Below are positions 35,918 through 43,117 of a stretch of 64,000 bases of DNA, piece by piece. The translations under genes and the position numbers were made by a program. Numbering within the stretch: position 1 is the first letter of the stretch; each line of letters starts with the position of its first letter. A model generated the notes under the pieces. It ran no database searches and was not told where the DNA came from. It saw nothing but the letters and a program-made list of their open reading frames with translations. The stretch is from Anaerolineae bacterium (GTDB taxonomy: Bacteria; Chloroflexota; Anaerolineae; Anaerolineales; Anaerolineaceae). The DNA is taken from NCBI GenBank assembly GCA_013178095.1, contig JABLXK010000014.1, positions 62,001-126,000 on the forward strand, in the 5' to 3' direction.

Positions 35918-37009
35918 TCAATAGTCTGGGAACAGGCTGCGCAGCCGTTTGACCCCTTCCCGGATTTGCGCGGAATTCAAGGCGCAAAATGGCAGGCGGA
36001 TGAATTGGTCGCCGCCTTCCAGGAAGAATCCCCGGCTGTCACTCAAAACCAAACCAGCGGACTGGGATCTCTCCCTGTCCGGTACACGCAGCCCTTCGTT
36101 CAAATTCATGCCCACGAAGAACCCGCCCTGCGGTTTGATCCAGGTGGCCATGCCATTGAAGTGCTCGTCCAATGCTTGCAGCAGGGTATCCAGCCGCGGC
36201 CGGTAAAGTTCTTTTAATTCGACCAGGTTCTGCGACAGCCAGCCGCGTTCGATGAATTCGCTGGCGATGGCCTGGTTCAGGTAGCTGGCGTTGATGTAGG
36301 TATCCTCGGCAAACTTGCGCACACTCTGGAACAGGTTCGGCGGAAGGATCATGAATCCCACCCGCAGCCCCGGGCTGATCAGCTTGCTGAACGAGGAGGT
36401 ATGGATCACCTGTTCGGGAGCCAGCTCGAACAGCGTCGGCAGGTCTTCGCCGTAATAGCGCAGGTGGCGGTAGGGACCGTCTTCGATCAGGTGAAAATGG
36501 TGATCCTGCGCCAGCCGGATCAACCTGCGCCGGTCTTCCAGCGGCATCAACGCGCCGCTCGGATTTTGAAAATCCGGAATAAGGTAAAAATAACGCGGGA
36601 CAATCCCGCTCTTTAATTTGCTTTCCAATTGCCCAAAATCCAGCCGCCCGTCGCGCAGGGCGATGCCCGCCAATCCCGCGCCGCTGCGCCGGAAAATGGT
36701 CAATACGCGGTCGTAAGTGGGCTGCTCCAGAAAAAAGGCATCCTGCGCGGTCAGCGTGACCCGCGCCAGGGTATCCAGCAATTGCAGCGAACCCTGCCCG
36801 ATCAGGATTTGATCGACTGAAACGCGGTACTCGTGCGCAATCCATTCGCGCAGCGGCGCGTAACCCGCGGCTGTGCCGTACTGCAGCACACGGCCCGCGT
36901 CCAGCTCCAGCGCAAGTTTGGCGCATTCTTCCAGTCTCTTAACGGGGAAACTCTCCACCGGCGGTACGCCGCGCGTGAAAGCAATGATTTCATCCATCGT
37001 GTTCGCCAT
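35918..37009 (-). CDS. PLP-dependent aminotransferase (class I/II, 2-aminoadipate/MocR-like)
   Basis: The 363-residue protein has the fold-type I layout: LQYGTAAGYAPLREWIA (about 42-58), LIGQGSLQLLD, FQNPSG (about 147-152), EDGPY, and the PLP lysine in TSSFSKLISPGLRVGF (Lys near 209). It resembles the aminotransferase half of MocR proteins and lysine/2-aminoadipate aminotransferases, and has no DNA-binding part. The amino donor is not determined. It lies 3 bases after a threonine-synthase-like gene on the same strand, so both probably work on related amino acids. Confidence 0.87.
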   Translation of the reverse strand: MANTMDEIIAFTRGVPPVESFPVKRLEECAKLALELDAGRVLQYGTAAGYAPLREWIAHEYRVSVDQILIGQGSLQLLDTLARVTLTAQDAFFLEQPTYDRVLTIFRRSGAGLAGIALRDGRLDFGQLESKLKSGIVPRYFYLIPDFQNPSGALMPLEDRRRLIRLAQDHHFHLIEDGPYRHLRYYGEDLPTLFELAPEQVIHTSSFSKLISPGLRVGFMILPPNLFQSVRKFAEDTYINASYLNQAIASEFIERGWLSQNLVELKELYRPRLDTLLQALDEHFNGMATWIKPQGGFFVGMNLNEGLRVPDRERSQSAGLVLSDSRGFFLEGGDQFIRLPFCALNSAQIREGVKRLRSLFPDY

Positions 37010-37012
37010 TTC

Positions 37013-38122
37013 TTAAGAATTCATGGGAGATTTTAACCCACTCCCCGTCAAAGCGATAGCGATCCGGGCATTATTTCCCGTGATTTTCAGCACTTGTTCA
37101 ATTGCCGCCGCGGCTGCCGCGCTGGTGGGTTCGGCGTAAAAGCCCTTGCGCGCTAATTCGCCATGCACCTTGCGGATTTGCGCCTCGCTCACTGTTAATA
37201 CTGCACCGCCGCTCTCACGCAAAGCCTGCAAAATCCTCCGCCCGCGCACCGGCTTGACGATAGCCAATCCTTCTGCCAGGCTCTTTTCTTTCGAGGCAGC
37301 TTCCGCCACTTCCTCCTCACCTGCATAAAAAGCCGCGGAAATGGGTGCCAGGACTTCCGGCTGCACCGCGAACAATTTCGGTATGCGCCCGATCAACCCC
37401 GCCTGCAGCAGACGCGTGAAGCCCATCCAGGCTCCCAGCAGCAGCCCGCCCTGCCCGACCGGGATCACAAGAGCCTCCGGCAAATTACCGCCATTCTGTT
37501 CCCACATCTCCCAGGCAAAGGTCTGCTGCCCCAGCAGATATACCGGGTTGTAAGCATGTGAGGCATACACCGCTGCGCCCGCTGCCGCCGCCTGCAGCAC
37601 CGCCTGGGTGCAGGCGCTGCGCGGGCCGGGGATCAGCCGCAAATCTGCGCCGTACACCGCGATCTGCGCCAGCTTGGCCGGCGAAGCGCTTTCAGGCGCG
37701 TAAATGGCTGCGCGTAATCCCGTGCGGGCGGCGTAAGCCGCCAGCGAAGCGCCCGCGTTCCCCGAGGAATCCTCCACCACTTCGCTGATGCCCGCCTGCT
37801 TCAAGAAATTGGCTTCCACTTCCGTGCCGCGATCTTTGAATGATCCGCTGGGGGCCATGTATTCCAATTTAAAGCTGACCGGGCTTCCGTCCCAATCGGC
37901 CTCCACCAGTGGCGTCCAGCCTGCTCCCAAAGTCAGCGGGTTGTCGATCGCTTCCAAACCCATCAGCTCGCGGTAGCGCCAGACCGTGTGATTACCCTGG
38001 TCGATCTTCTTTGGGTTAAAATCTGCCTGCTCGGGTGGCTCCCAGGCGCCTCCGCAAGCGCAGCGGAATTCCTTTGGGTTGAAATCTGCCTGTTTCCCGC
38101 ATCGATCGCAAAATACCTGCAT
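37013..38122 (-). CDS. threonine-synthase-like PLP enzyme with N-terminal zinc ribbon
   Basis: The 369-residue protein begins with a zinc ribbon (CDRCGK near 5-10 and CACGG near 21-25). A fold-type II PLP domain follows with GWTPLVEA, the PLP lysine in APSGSFKDRGT (Lys near 96), EDSSGNAGAS (phosphate-binding Asn/Gly loop) and GGLLLGAW. These match threonine synthase and its close relatives, which turn O-phosphohomoserine or a similar substrate into threonine. The peptide QADFNPK occurs twice (about 11-17 and 32-38), each encoded by nearly the same 20 bases, so the ribbon was partly duplicated. The downstream aminotransferase gene is 3 bases away. Confidence 0.85.
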   Translation of the reverse strand: MQVFCDRCGKQADFNPKEFRCACGGAWEPPEQADFNPKKIDQGNHTVWRYRELMGLEAIDNPLTLGAGWTPLVEADWDGSPVSFKLEYMAPSGSFKDRGTEVEANFLKQAGISEVVEDSSGNAGASLAAYAARTGLRAAIYAPESASPAKLAQIAVYGADLRLIPGPRSACTQAVLQAAAAGAAVYASHAYNPVYLLGQQTFAWEMWEQNGGNLPEALVIPVGQGGLLLGAWMGFTRLLQAGLIGRIPKLFAVQPEVLAPISAAFYAGEEEVAEAASKEKSLAEGLAIVKPVRGRRILQALRESGGAVLTVSEAQIRKVHGELARKGFYAEPTSAAAAAAIEQVLKITGNNARIAIALTGSGLKSPMNS

Positions 38123-38209
38123 GTCCGCTCCTGTCTGGCTTTTTCTTTAATTGTAATGATAAATCCTACACGCGGGTGTTTTTCCGTCCCGTAGATACCG
38201 TCTTGCTTG

Positions 38210-39181
38210 TCAAGCCCCAAGAGCAAAATTGGGGTCAAAAGGCATATCCGTCTTGATAACGCCATAAGCCAAAACCAGCAGTTTGCGCATGGCGGCACCC
38301 ACTACTGCCATCTTGCACAATCCGCGATCCGCCAGGCGCTGGCTGAACTCGCGGATGATCGGATTGTGTTTCCTGGCCACAAGGGCAGGCATATAGAGTG
38401 CATGCCGCAAAGCGGCATTGCCAGTCTTGGATAATCTGCTCTTGCGGTGGATGGAGACGCCGGATTGGAATTGACGGGGATTCAATCCCGCATAAGCTGT
38501 CAGTTGACGGGAGCCGCTGAATTCGCGAAAATCACGGATCTCGGCTAATAATCTGGCCGCGCTGAGTTCTCCGATCCCGGGGATGGAGACCAACAAGTCA
38601 TACTGATGGCTGAGGCGGGCATCCAGCTGGATCAACTTGTGAATTGCCTGGCGCAGCAGCCGGATCTTTTCATCCAGGAATTCAACATGCTCATACAAGA
38701 TGGCATCCACCAGCGGTACGTCGGCGCTGAACTCCTGACGATTGCGTTCCTGCTGTTTGATCGCCATCAACGCATCCAATGCATGTACCAGGGCCTTGAG
38801 GGCCTTGAAAGCAGGCTCCGCAGGACACCACAGCCCCGGTTTTTCCCTTTGGCAGAACTCCGCGATCAATAAAGCATCTGTTTTATCGGTCTTGTTGCGT
38901 TTCAGGCGGCTGGCAGCGTAAGCCTTGATGCGGGCAGGATTGACCACGCTGACCCGATAACCGCACAGGTACAGATAATCCGCGGCGGCATAGCCATATT
39001 GTCCGGTGGCTTCCATGCAGGCATGCACCTCCCTGCAGCCATGCTGCCTGAGCCACTTTTCCAATAGCTTGAATCCCTCCTGTTTATTATCGATTCTCAG
39101 ATATTGAGTTCCTTCTTCCTGCAGCAGGGCAATATCCAGCGTATGCTTGGAGACATCGATACCGATGATTGATTGTGTCAT
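38210..39181 (-). CDS. IS110 family transposase (DEDD recombinase), copy 1
   Basis: The 323-residue protein has the RuvC-like DEDD residues in order: Asp9 (GIDVSK), Glu57 (CMEATGQYG), Asp99 and Asp102 (NKTDKTDA). A helical linker and the C-terminal Transposase_20 domain follow (LVSIPGIGELSAARLL near 198-212; AGLNPRQFQSG near 231-241, with the probable catalytic serine at 240). These recombinases use a bridge RNA, encoded in the noncoding end, to pair target and donor DNA. The gene is intact and identical to copy 2, so recent activity is likely. The start at MTQSII is shared by both copies. Confidence 0.95.
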   Translation of the reverse strand: MTQSIIGIDVSKHTLDIALLQEEGTQYLRIDNKQEGFKLLEKWLRQHGCREVHACMEATGQYGYAAADYLYLCGYRVSVVNPARIKAYAASRLKRNKTDKTDALLIAEFCQREKPGLWCPAEPAFKALKALVHALDALMAIKQQERNRQEFSADVPLVDAILYEHVEFLDEKIRLLRQAIHKLIQLDARLSHQYDLLVSIPGIGELSAARLLAEIRDFREFSGSRQLTAYAGLNPRQFQSGVSIHRKSRLSKTGNAALRHALYMPALVARKHNPIIREFSQRLADRGLCKMAVVGAAMRKLLVLAYGVIKTDMPFDPNFALGA

Positions 39182-39230
39182 TTTTCCACCTCTTTGGTAA
39201 ACTTGGGATGGGGCACTGGTTGAGCGTTCA

Positions 39231-39380
39231 GAGATTGGATCAACCTTGTGAATGCAAGCTCATTTCCAATGTGTTGGAAAGGCTTCAGATACCGTCCGAT
39301 CTCAACTCGGAAAAAGGCCAGGGGATCTTATCTACGCATCGGGCTTGATGCCTGAAGGGCGGATCCAGATTCACCCTGGC
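39231..39380 (-). ncRNA. predicted IS110 bridge RNA, copy 1
   Basis: In the transposase direction the 5' noncoding end folds into two loops. Target loop, 39317-39380: outer stem GCCAGGG/CCCCTGGC, inner stem GCATC/GATGC. Its left strand holds ATCCGCCCT (39356-39364), 8 of 9 matching the flank ATCCGACCT. Its right strand holds CGTAG (39332-39336), complementary to the other flank CTACG. Donor loop, 39231-39303: outer stem GAGATCGGA/TCCAATCTC with one mismatch, inner stem TTTCCAA/TTGGAAA. Its left strand holds GACGGTATCT (39287-39296), identical to the element's 3' end (38193-38202). Its right strand holds ACAAG (39245-39249), complementary to the 5' end. The order (target loop, then donor loop) and core overlap follow the known IS110 bridge-RNA plan. 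Exact RNA ends are not known. Confidence 0.72.
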
Positions 39381-39431
39381 TTTGCGCAATCGGTGCCTTC
39401 AGCCTTTCTAACACATCTACCCTTAAAGATA

Positions 39432-39462
39432 CAAGGTCGGATTGGTGGTTTTCCAATCCGAC
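39432..39462. repeat. REP-like hairpin at the IS copy 1 right junction
   Basis: TCGGATTGG (39437-39445) and CCAATCCGA (39453-39461) form a 9-bp stem. This is the right half of the target repeat into which the element inserted; the left half CCCGTAG lies at 38188-38194 on the other side of the element. Confidence 0.7.
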
Positions 39463-39541
39463 AAAAATCTCAAACAAAATCTCATCGGATTTCAATACGC
39501 TCTTGATTATTTCATATCAACGAAAACTTTCTTTAACGCCT

Positions 39542-39616
39542 ATGTCGGTTTTCGTTTCACTCAAACCGACCTACTTTTCTCTTCCTGTTGGTCGGATTGG
39601 TGCCATTCCAATCCAA
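39542..39616. repeat. two further hairpin repeats upstream of the citrate synthase terminator
   Basis: GTCGGTTT and AAACCGAC (39544-39551, 39563-39570) form one stem. TCGGATTGG (39592-39600) with an imperfect CCAATCCAA (39608-39616) forms a second. The second is a divergent member of the same hairpin family and lacks the CCCGTAG prefix. The 223 bases between the element and citrate synthase otherwise hold no gene. Confidence 0.55.
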
Positions 39617-39631
39617 CAATTTTCACAAAAA

Positions 39632-39653
39632 AAAATCCCCTCTCGGGGATTTT
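39632..39653. terminator. intrinsic terminator after citrate synthase
   Basis: AAAATCCCC and GGGGATTTT form a 9-bp stem with a TCTC loop. A-runs on one side and T-runs on the other make it effective on both strands; it ends the minus-strand citrate synthase gene. Confidence 0.85.
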
Positions 39654-39658
39654 TTAGG

Positions 39659-40969
39659 TCATCCTGCCGCAATGCCGAGCTGCCGCTCCAACACCGCCAA
39701 TGTGAGCGACTGCGGGCGTTCAATCGGGGTGTAGAGCGCGCGCGACCAAACCAGGTTGGCGGTGATGCCGATCACGCGCCCCACGCCGAACAGCACGGTA
39801 TAGAAGTCATACTCGTGCAGCCCGCAGTGGTATTGCATCGCGCCGCTGATGGCATCCACGTTCGGCCAGGGGTCGCTGACCTTGCCGTATTCCTGCAAAA
39901 CGCGCGGGGCGACCTTGTAGACCAGTTCCACCAGCTGGAACAAACTGTCATCGCCCATGCTCTTGCGCCCGAATTCCAGTTGAGCCAGAAAGCGCGGATC
40001 GGTCTTGCGCAGCACGGAGTGTCCGTAGCCGGGGATGATTTTGCCGCGGTTGAGCGTATCCCAAATGTATTCCTCCAGCAATTCCTCGCTGGGGCACTCG
40101 CCGAATTTATGCAAAATCCCCAGCAGCCATTCCAGGCTGTCCTGGTTGGCGCGCCCGTGCAGCGGGCCGGCCAGGCCATTCATCGCTGCTGAACAGGCGA
40201 AATACACGTCCGATAACGCCGAATTGACCAGCCAGGCGGTGTGTTCGCACACATTACCGATACCCTGCTCGGAATGCACCACGAAAAACAGGCGGCACAG
40301 GTCCATGTATTGGGTGTCCCATTCTTTATTGATCATATAGGCGAAATTGGCGCTCCAGTCCAACGTTTGGCTGGGCGGCACCAATCCGCGGCTGTGGTAC
40401 TTGATGTTGTAAATGGCCGCCGCGATAGCCGGCGCTTTTGCCACCAGGTTGAGGCTGTCTTCCAAAGTCGGCTGCCAGTAGTCCGTTTTCTGCATGCCGT
40501 TGGTGTAATGGCGCGTGAATTCCGAGCGTGATTGCAGCGCCAGGATGGCTTGCGAGAACATGGTCATGGGGTGCGTGTCGCGCGGCATGGCGCGCAGCAT
40601 ATCGGCCACATGGTAAGGCAGGTCGCTGCGCCGCCGCCACTCCTCCTCCACCGCCAGCGCCTGGTCGCGTGTGGGCACCTCGCCCGTTAAGAGTAAAAAG
40701 TACATGCCGCCCGCCAGTGGCAGCTCGCTGCCTTCCGCTCTGGGCAGTACTTCCAGCACCTGGTCCACCGAGTAATCGTAAAACTGCACGCCCTCCTGCG
40801 GATCGACATGTGAGATTTGGCTGATCAGCAAGTCCGCTCCGCGCAGCCCATTAAAAAGATGTTTGACCTTTACTTCGCTGACGGTCTGGTCGCTGTACTC
40901 CTGCTTGACTCGCTGCAAGCGGTTTCTCGCGTCTTCGATTTTGTCTTTCAGGATTTCATGCAGCCACAT
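39659..40969 (-). CDS. citrate synthase, mitochondrial-type
   Basis: The 436-residue protein resembles the eukaryotic/mitochondrial branch: PRDTHPMTMFSQAILALQ (about 127-144), AMNGLAGPLHGRANQ (catalytic His in PLHG), IPGYGHSVLRKTDPR (oxaloacetate His and Arg) and WPNVDAISGA (catalytic Asp). It condenses acetyl-CoA with oxaloacetate. In the substrate loop the usual HSDHEGGNV reads HSEQGIGNV, so one oxaloacetate-contacting His is Gln. Isocitrate dehydrogenase and aconitase follow divergently, with an IclR regulator 26 bases upstream on the same strand. A homocitrate or methylcitrate activity cannot be excluded. Confidence 0.87.
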   Translation of the reverse strand: MWLHEILKDKIEDARNRLQRVKQEYSDQTVSEVKVKHLFNGLRGADLLISQISHVDPQEGVQFYDYSVDQVLEVLPRAEGSELPLAGGMYFLLLTGEVPTRDQALAVEEEWRRRSDLPYHVADMLRAMPRDTHPMTMFSQAILALQSRSEFTRHYTNGMQKTDYWQPTLEDSLNLVAKAPAIAAAIYNIKYHSRGLVPPSQTLDWSANFAYMINKEWDTQYMDLCRLFFVVHSEQGIGNVCEHTAWLVNSALSDVYFACSAAMNGLAGPLHGRANQDSLEWLLGILHKFGECPSEELLEEYIWDTLNRGKIIPGYGHSVLRKTDPRFLAQLEFGRKSMGDDSLFQLVELVYKVAPRVLQEYGKVSDPWPNVDAISGAMQYHCGLHEYDFYTVLFGVGRVIGITANLVWSRALYTPIERPQSLTLAVLERQLGIAAG

Positions 40970-40995
40970 CTCTTTTTCTTCCTTTCAATAGAAAT

Positions 40996-41775
40996 TTAAC
41001 GGGCCTTGACGGCCGGGTAATAACCCAATTCGTTGGAAATCTCCGCCGCGCTTTCTTTGACCAGATGAGCCATTTCCTGCATGCGTTCACCGGTGAAACG
41101 CTGCGAAGGGCCGCTGATAGTCAGCGCTGCCGCGATCTGTCCGCGCTGGTCGAAGATCGGTCCGGCCACGCCTGCGGCTTCCAGCACCCATTCCCCCCGG
41201 CTGGAAGCATAACCCTGCTTCTGGATCTTTTGCAGGTTGGCGCGCAATTCCTCCAGGTTGGTGATGGTTTTTTCGGTCAGCGGCACCAGTTTGACCTTCT
41301 TCAGGATCTCCTCGCGCCGTGCGTCCGGCAGATACGCCAGGAATATTTTACCGGCTGAACCGGCATATAGAGGAATGCGCCTGCCCACCCGCGCCACGAT
41401 ACGCACGGTTTCGGGGCTTTCCAGCCTTTCCACGCATACACGTTCATTGCCTTCCAGCACATACAGGCTGATGGTTTCGCGTGTTTTTTCCTGCAATTTC
41501 ACCATGATCGGCAGCGCCAGCGTGCGCACGTCGTTGGTGACAGTGTAAATCCCCGCCCAGGCCAGTGGTTTGGAACCCATCATGTATGAAAGTGTCTCTG
41601 GATCCTGGTTGAGAATGCCGAGGTCTTTCAGATATGCCATGATGCGGCCGGCTGTGCTGGAAGATAGGCCGGTTTTGCGGGCCACGTCGCGCACGCCTTG
41701 CACGGGCTGGTCCAGCGAAAAGCTGTCCAGGATAGCTACAGTCCGGTCGAGCATTTGGATTTTGTCAGTCGTCAT
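40996..41775 (-). CDS. IclR-family transcriptional regulator
   Basis: The 259-residue protein has an N-terminal winged helix (about 6-68: RTVAILDSFS, VRDVARKTGLSSSTAGRIMAYL) and an IclR effector domain (about 85-250) with RVCVERLESPETVRI, GRRIPLYAGSAGKIFLAYL and the C-terminal GPIFDQRGQIAAALTISGP. Such regulators bind small acids such as glyoxylate or pyruvate. It is divergent from icd across 91 bases holding a candidate operator, and is followed by citrate synthase after 26 bases, so it likely regulates the local TCA genes. Confidence 0.9.
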   Translation of the reverse strand: MTTDKIQMLDRTVAILDSFSLDQPVQGVRDVARKTGLSSSTAGRIMAYLKDLGILNQDPETLSYMMGSKPLAWAGIYTVTNDVRTLALPIMVKLQEKTRETISLYVLEGNERVCVERLESPETVRIVARVGRRIPLYAGSAGKIFLAYLPDARREEILKKVKLVPLTEKTITNLEELRANLQKIQKQGYASSRGEWVLEAAGVAGPIFDQRGQIAAALTISGPSQRFTGERMQEMAHLVKESAAEISNELGYYPAVKAR

Positions 41776-41807
41776 GTTGTCTCATTGTATAGGACACTGT
41801 CCCAAAA

Positions 41808-41843
41808 ACAATGTTATTATTTTACACGCTTTATAAACATTGT
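41808..41843. promoter_or_regulatory. candidate IclR operator (ACAATGT inverted repeat)
   Basis: ACAATGT (41808-41814) and ACATTGT (41837-41843) face each other 22 bases apart in the 91-base gap between the IclR gene and icd. The spacing puts the arms about three helical turns apart, usable by a tetrameric IclR protein. Confidence 0.4.
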
Positions 41844-41866
41844 CAAGCAGATGTGAGGCGCTAAAC

Positions 41867-43102
41867 ATGGAAACACAACCGATCATTACCATCCCGTTTA
41901 TCCCCGGCGACGGCATCGGCCCCGAGATCATGGCCGCCGCTCAAACCGTCGTTGATCAATCCCTCGAAAAAGCATATGGAGGAAAGCAGCGTATCAACTG
42001 GCTGGAGTGTCCGGCGGGCAAAACCGCCTTCGAAAAGACCGGCCAATGGCTGCCCGCAGAAACACTGCAAACCCTCAAAAGCCATACCGCCAGCATCAAA
42101 GGCCCGCTCACCACGCCGGTTGGCGGGGGCATCCGCTCGCTTAATGTCGCCATGCGCCAGGAGATGGATCTATATGTCTGCCAGCGCCCTGTGCGCTGGT
42201 ATGAAGGTTTGCCCTCTCCTCTGCGCAATCCTGCCGGGTTGGATGTGGTCACTTTCCGCGAAAATACCGAAGACATCTACACCGGCATCGAATATCCCGC
42301 CGCCAGCCCCCAGCAGCAAGCCTGGCTGAATAGTTTCCGCGCTGCGATGCCGGAGGATTATGCCAAGATCGCCCATCCGGAACAATGCGGCATCGGCATC
42401 AAACCCATCTCCAAACCCAACAGCCAGCGGCTGGTGCGCGCCGCCATTCAGTGGGCGCTGGAAAACAAACGCAAGCGCCTGTCTATCGTGCATAAGGGCA
42501 ACATCATGAAATACACCGAAGGCGCTTTCCGCGCCTGGGGTTATGAAGTCGCCGACATTGAATTCACCGATGAGACTTTCAGTTTGCAGCGCTATCAGGC
42601 CATCCTGAAAGCCGGCGGCGCGCAATCCGCCGAGGCTGTCAAAAAACAGGCGCTGGCCGATGGCAAGTTGTGGGTCGATGACGTCATCGCCGATGTGACC
42701 TTTGAGCAGCTCATCACCCGGCCGCAGCAATTCGACGTGATCGCCACTACCAACCTGAACGGTGATTACATCTCCGACGCCATCGCGGCGCTGGCCGGCG
42801 GCGTGGGCGTCTCCCCCGGCGCCAATATCAATTATGAAAGCGGTCGGGCGGTATTCGAAGCCAACCATGGTTCGGCTGAAAGCCTGGCCGGACAAAACAA
42901 GGCGAATCCCAGTTCGTTAATTCTCTCGGCGGTGATGATGTTGCGTTTCCTGAAATTGGGTGAGGCTGCCGATCGCATCGATCAGGCACTGGCGGCAACC
43001 ATCCGCGCCGGGCAGGTCACTTTCGATCTGGCCGCGCAGATTCCCGGCGCGCAGCTCTTGGGTACGCGTGAATTCGCGGCTGCCATTATCAGCCGTTTGT
43101 AG
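41867..43102 (+). CDS. icd: NADP-type isocitrate dehydrogenase
   Basis: The 411-residue protein has FIPGDGIGPEIM at the start, the substrate-binding GPLTTPVGGGIRSLNVAMRQ (serine and arginines, about 82-101), FRENTEDIYTGIEY (about 129-142), KGNIMKYTEGAFRAWGYE and the metal-binding block DDVIADVTFEQLI (about 268-280). It ends with FEANHGSAE. It converts isocitrate to 2-oxoglutarate and CO2. The start at METQP is preferred because GTGAGG precedes it; the longer frame begins at a weaker site. Aconitase starts 15 bases downstream, so both are one operon. Confidence 0.93.
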   Translation: METQPIITIPFIPGDGIGPEIMAAAQTVVDQSLEKAYGGKQRINWLECPAGKTAFEKTGQWLPAETLQTLKSHTASIKGPLTTPVGGGIRSLNVAMRQEMDLYVCQRPVRWYEGLPSPLRNPAGLDVVTFRENTEDIYTGIEYPAASPQQQAWLNSFRAAMPEDYAKIAHPEQCGIGIKPISKPNSQRLVRAAIQWALENKRKRLSIVHKGNIMKYTEGAFRAWGYEVADIEFTDETFSLQRYQAILKAGGAQSAEAVKKQALADGKLWVDDVIADVTFEQLITRPQQFDVIATTNLNGDYISDAIAALAGGVGVSPGANINYESGRAVFEANHGSAESLAGQNKANPSSLILSAVMMLRFLKLGEAADRIDQALAATIRAGQVTFDLAAQIPGAQLLGTREFAAAIISRL

Positions 43103-43117
43103 AGTAGTGAGGCAATT

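Larger units (their letters stand above)
38193..39435 (-). mobile_element. IS110-group insertion sequence, copy 1
   Basis: The element reads leftward. It holds one DEDD transposase gene, a 3' end of only 15 bases after it, and a 5' noncoding end of 254 bases. No terminal inverted repeats are seen. An AG dinucleotide (CT in the transposase orientation) stands at each end (38193-38194 and 39434-39435), as expected for IS110-type recombination at a 2-base core. Joining the flanks gives CCCGT-AG-GTCGGATTGG, the same order as an unoccupied repeat at 55001 (CCGT-AG-CTCGGATTGG). Copy 2 at 56238-57481 differs by one inserted A. The shared sequence extends 11 bases beyond the right core only because both copies abut the same hairpin repeat. 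Confidence 0.88.

Noticed and set aside
38606-38872. Plus-strand reading frame inside the transposase gene (and its twin at 56651)
   Set aside because: It is antisense to a well-supported gene and has no independent support.
39287-39296. An internal copy of the IS end (AGATACCGTC) as the true right boundary of IS copy 1
   Set aside because: The two IS copies remain identical for 150 bases beyond it, and the copy at 39287 is better explained as the donor guide of the bridge RNA.
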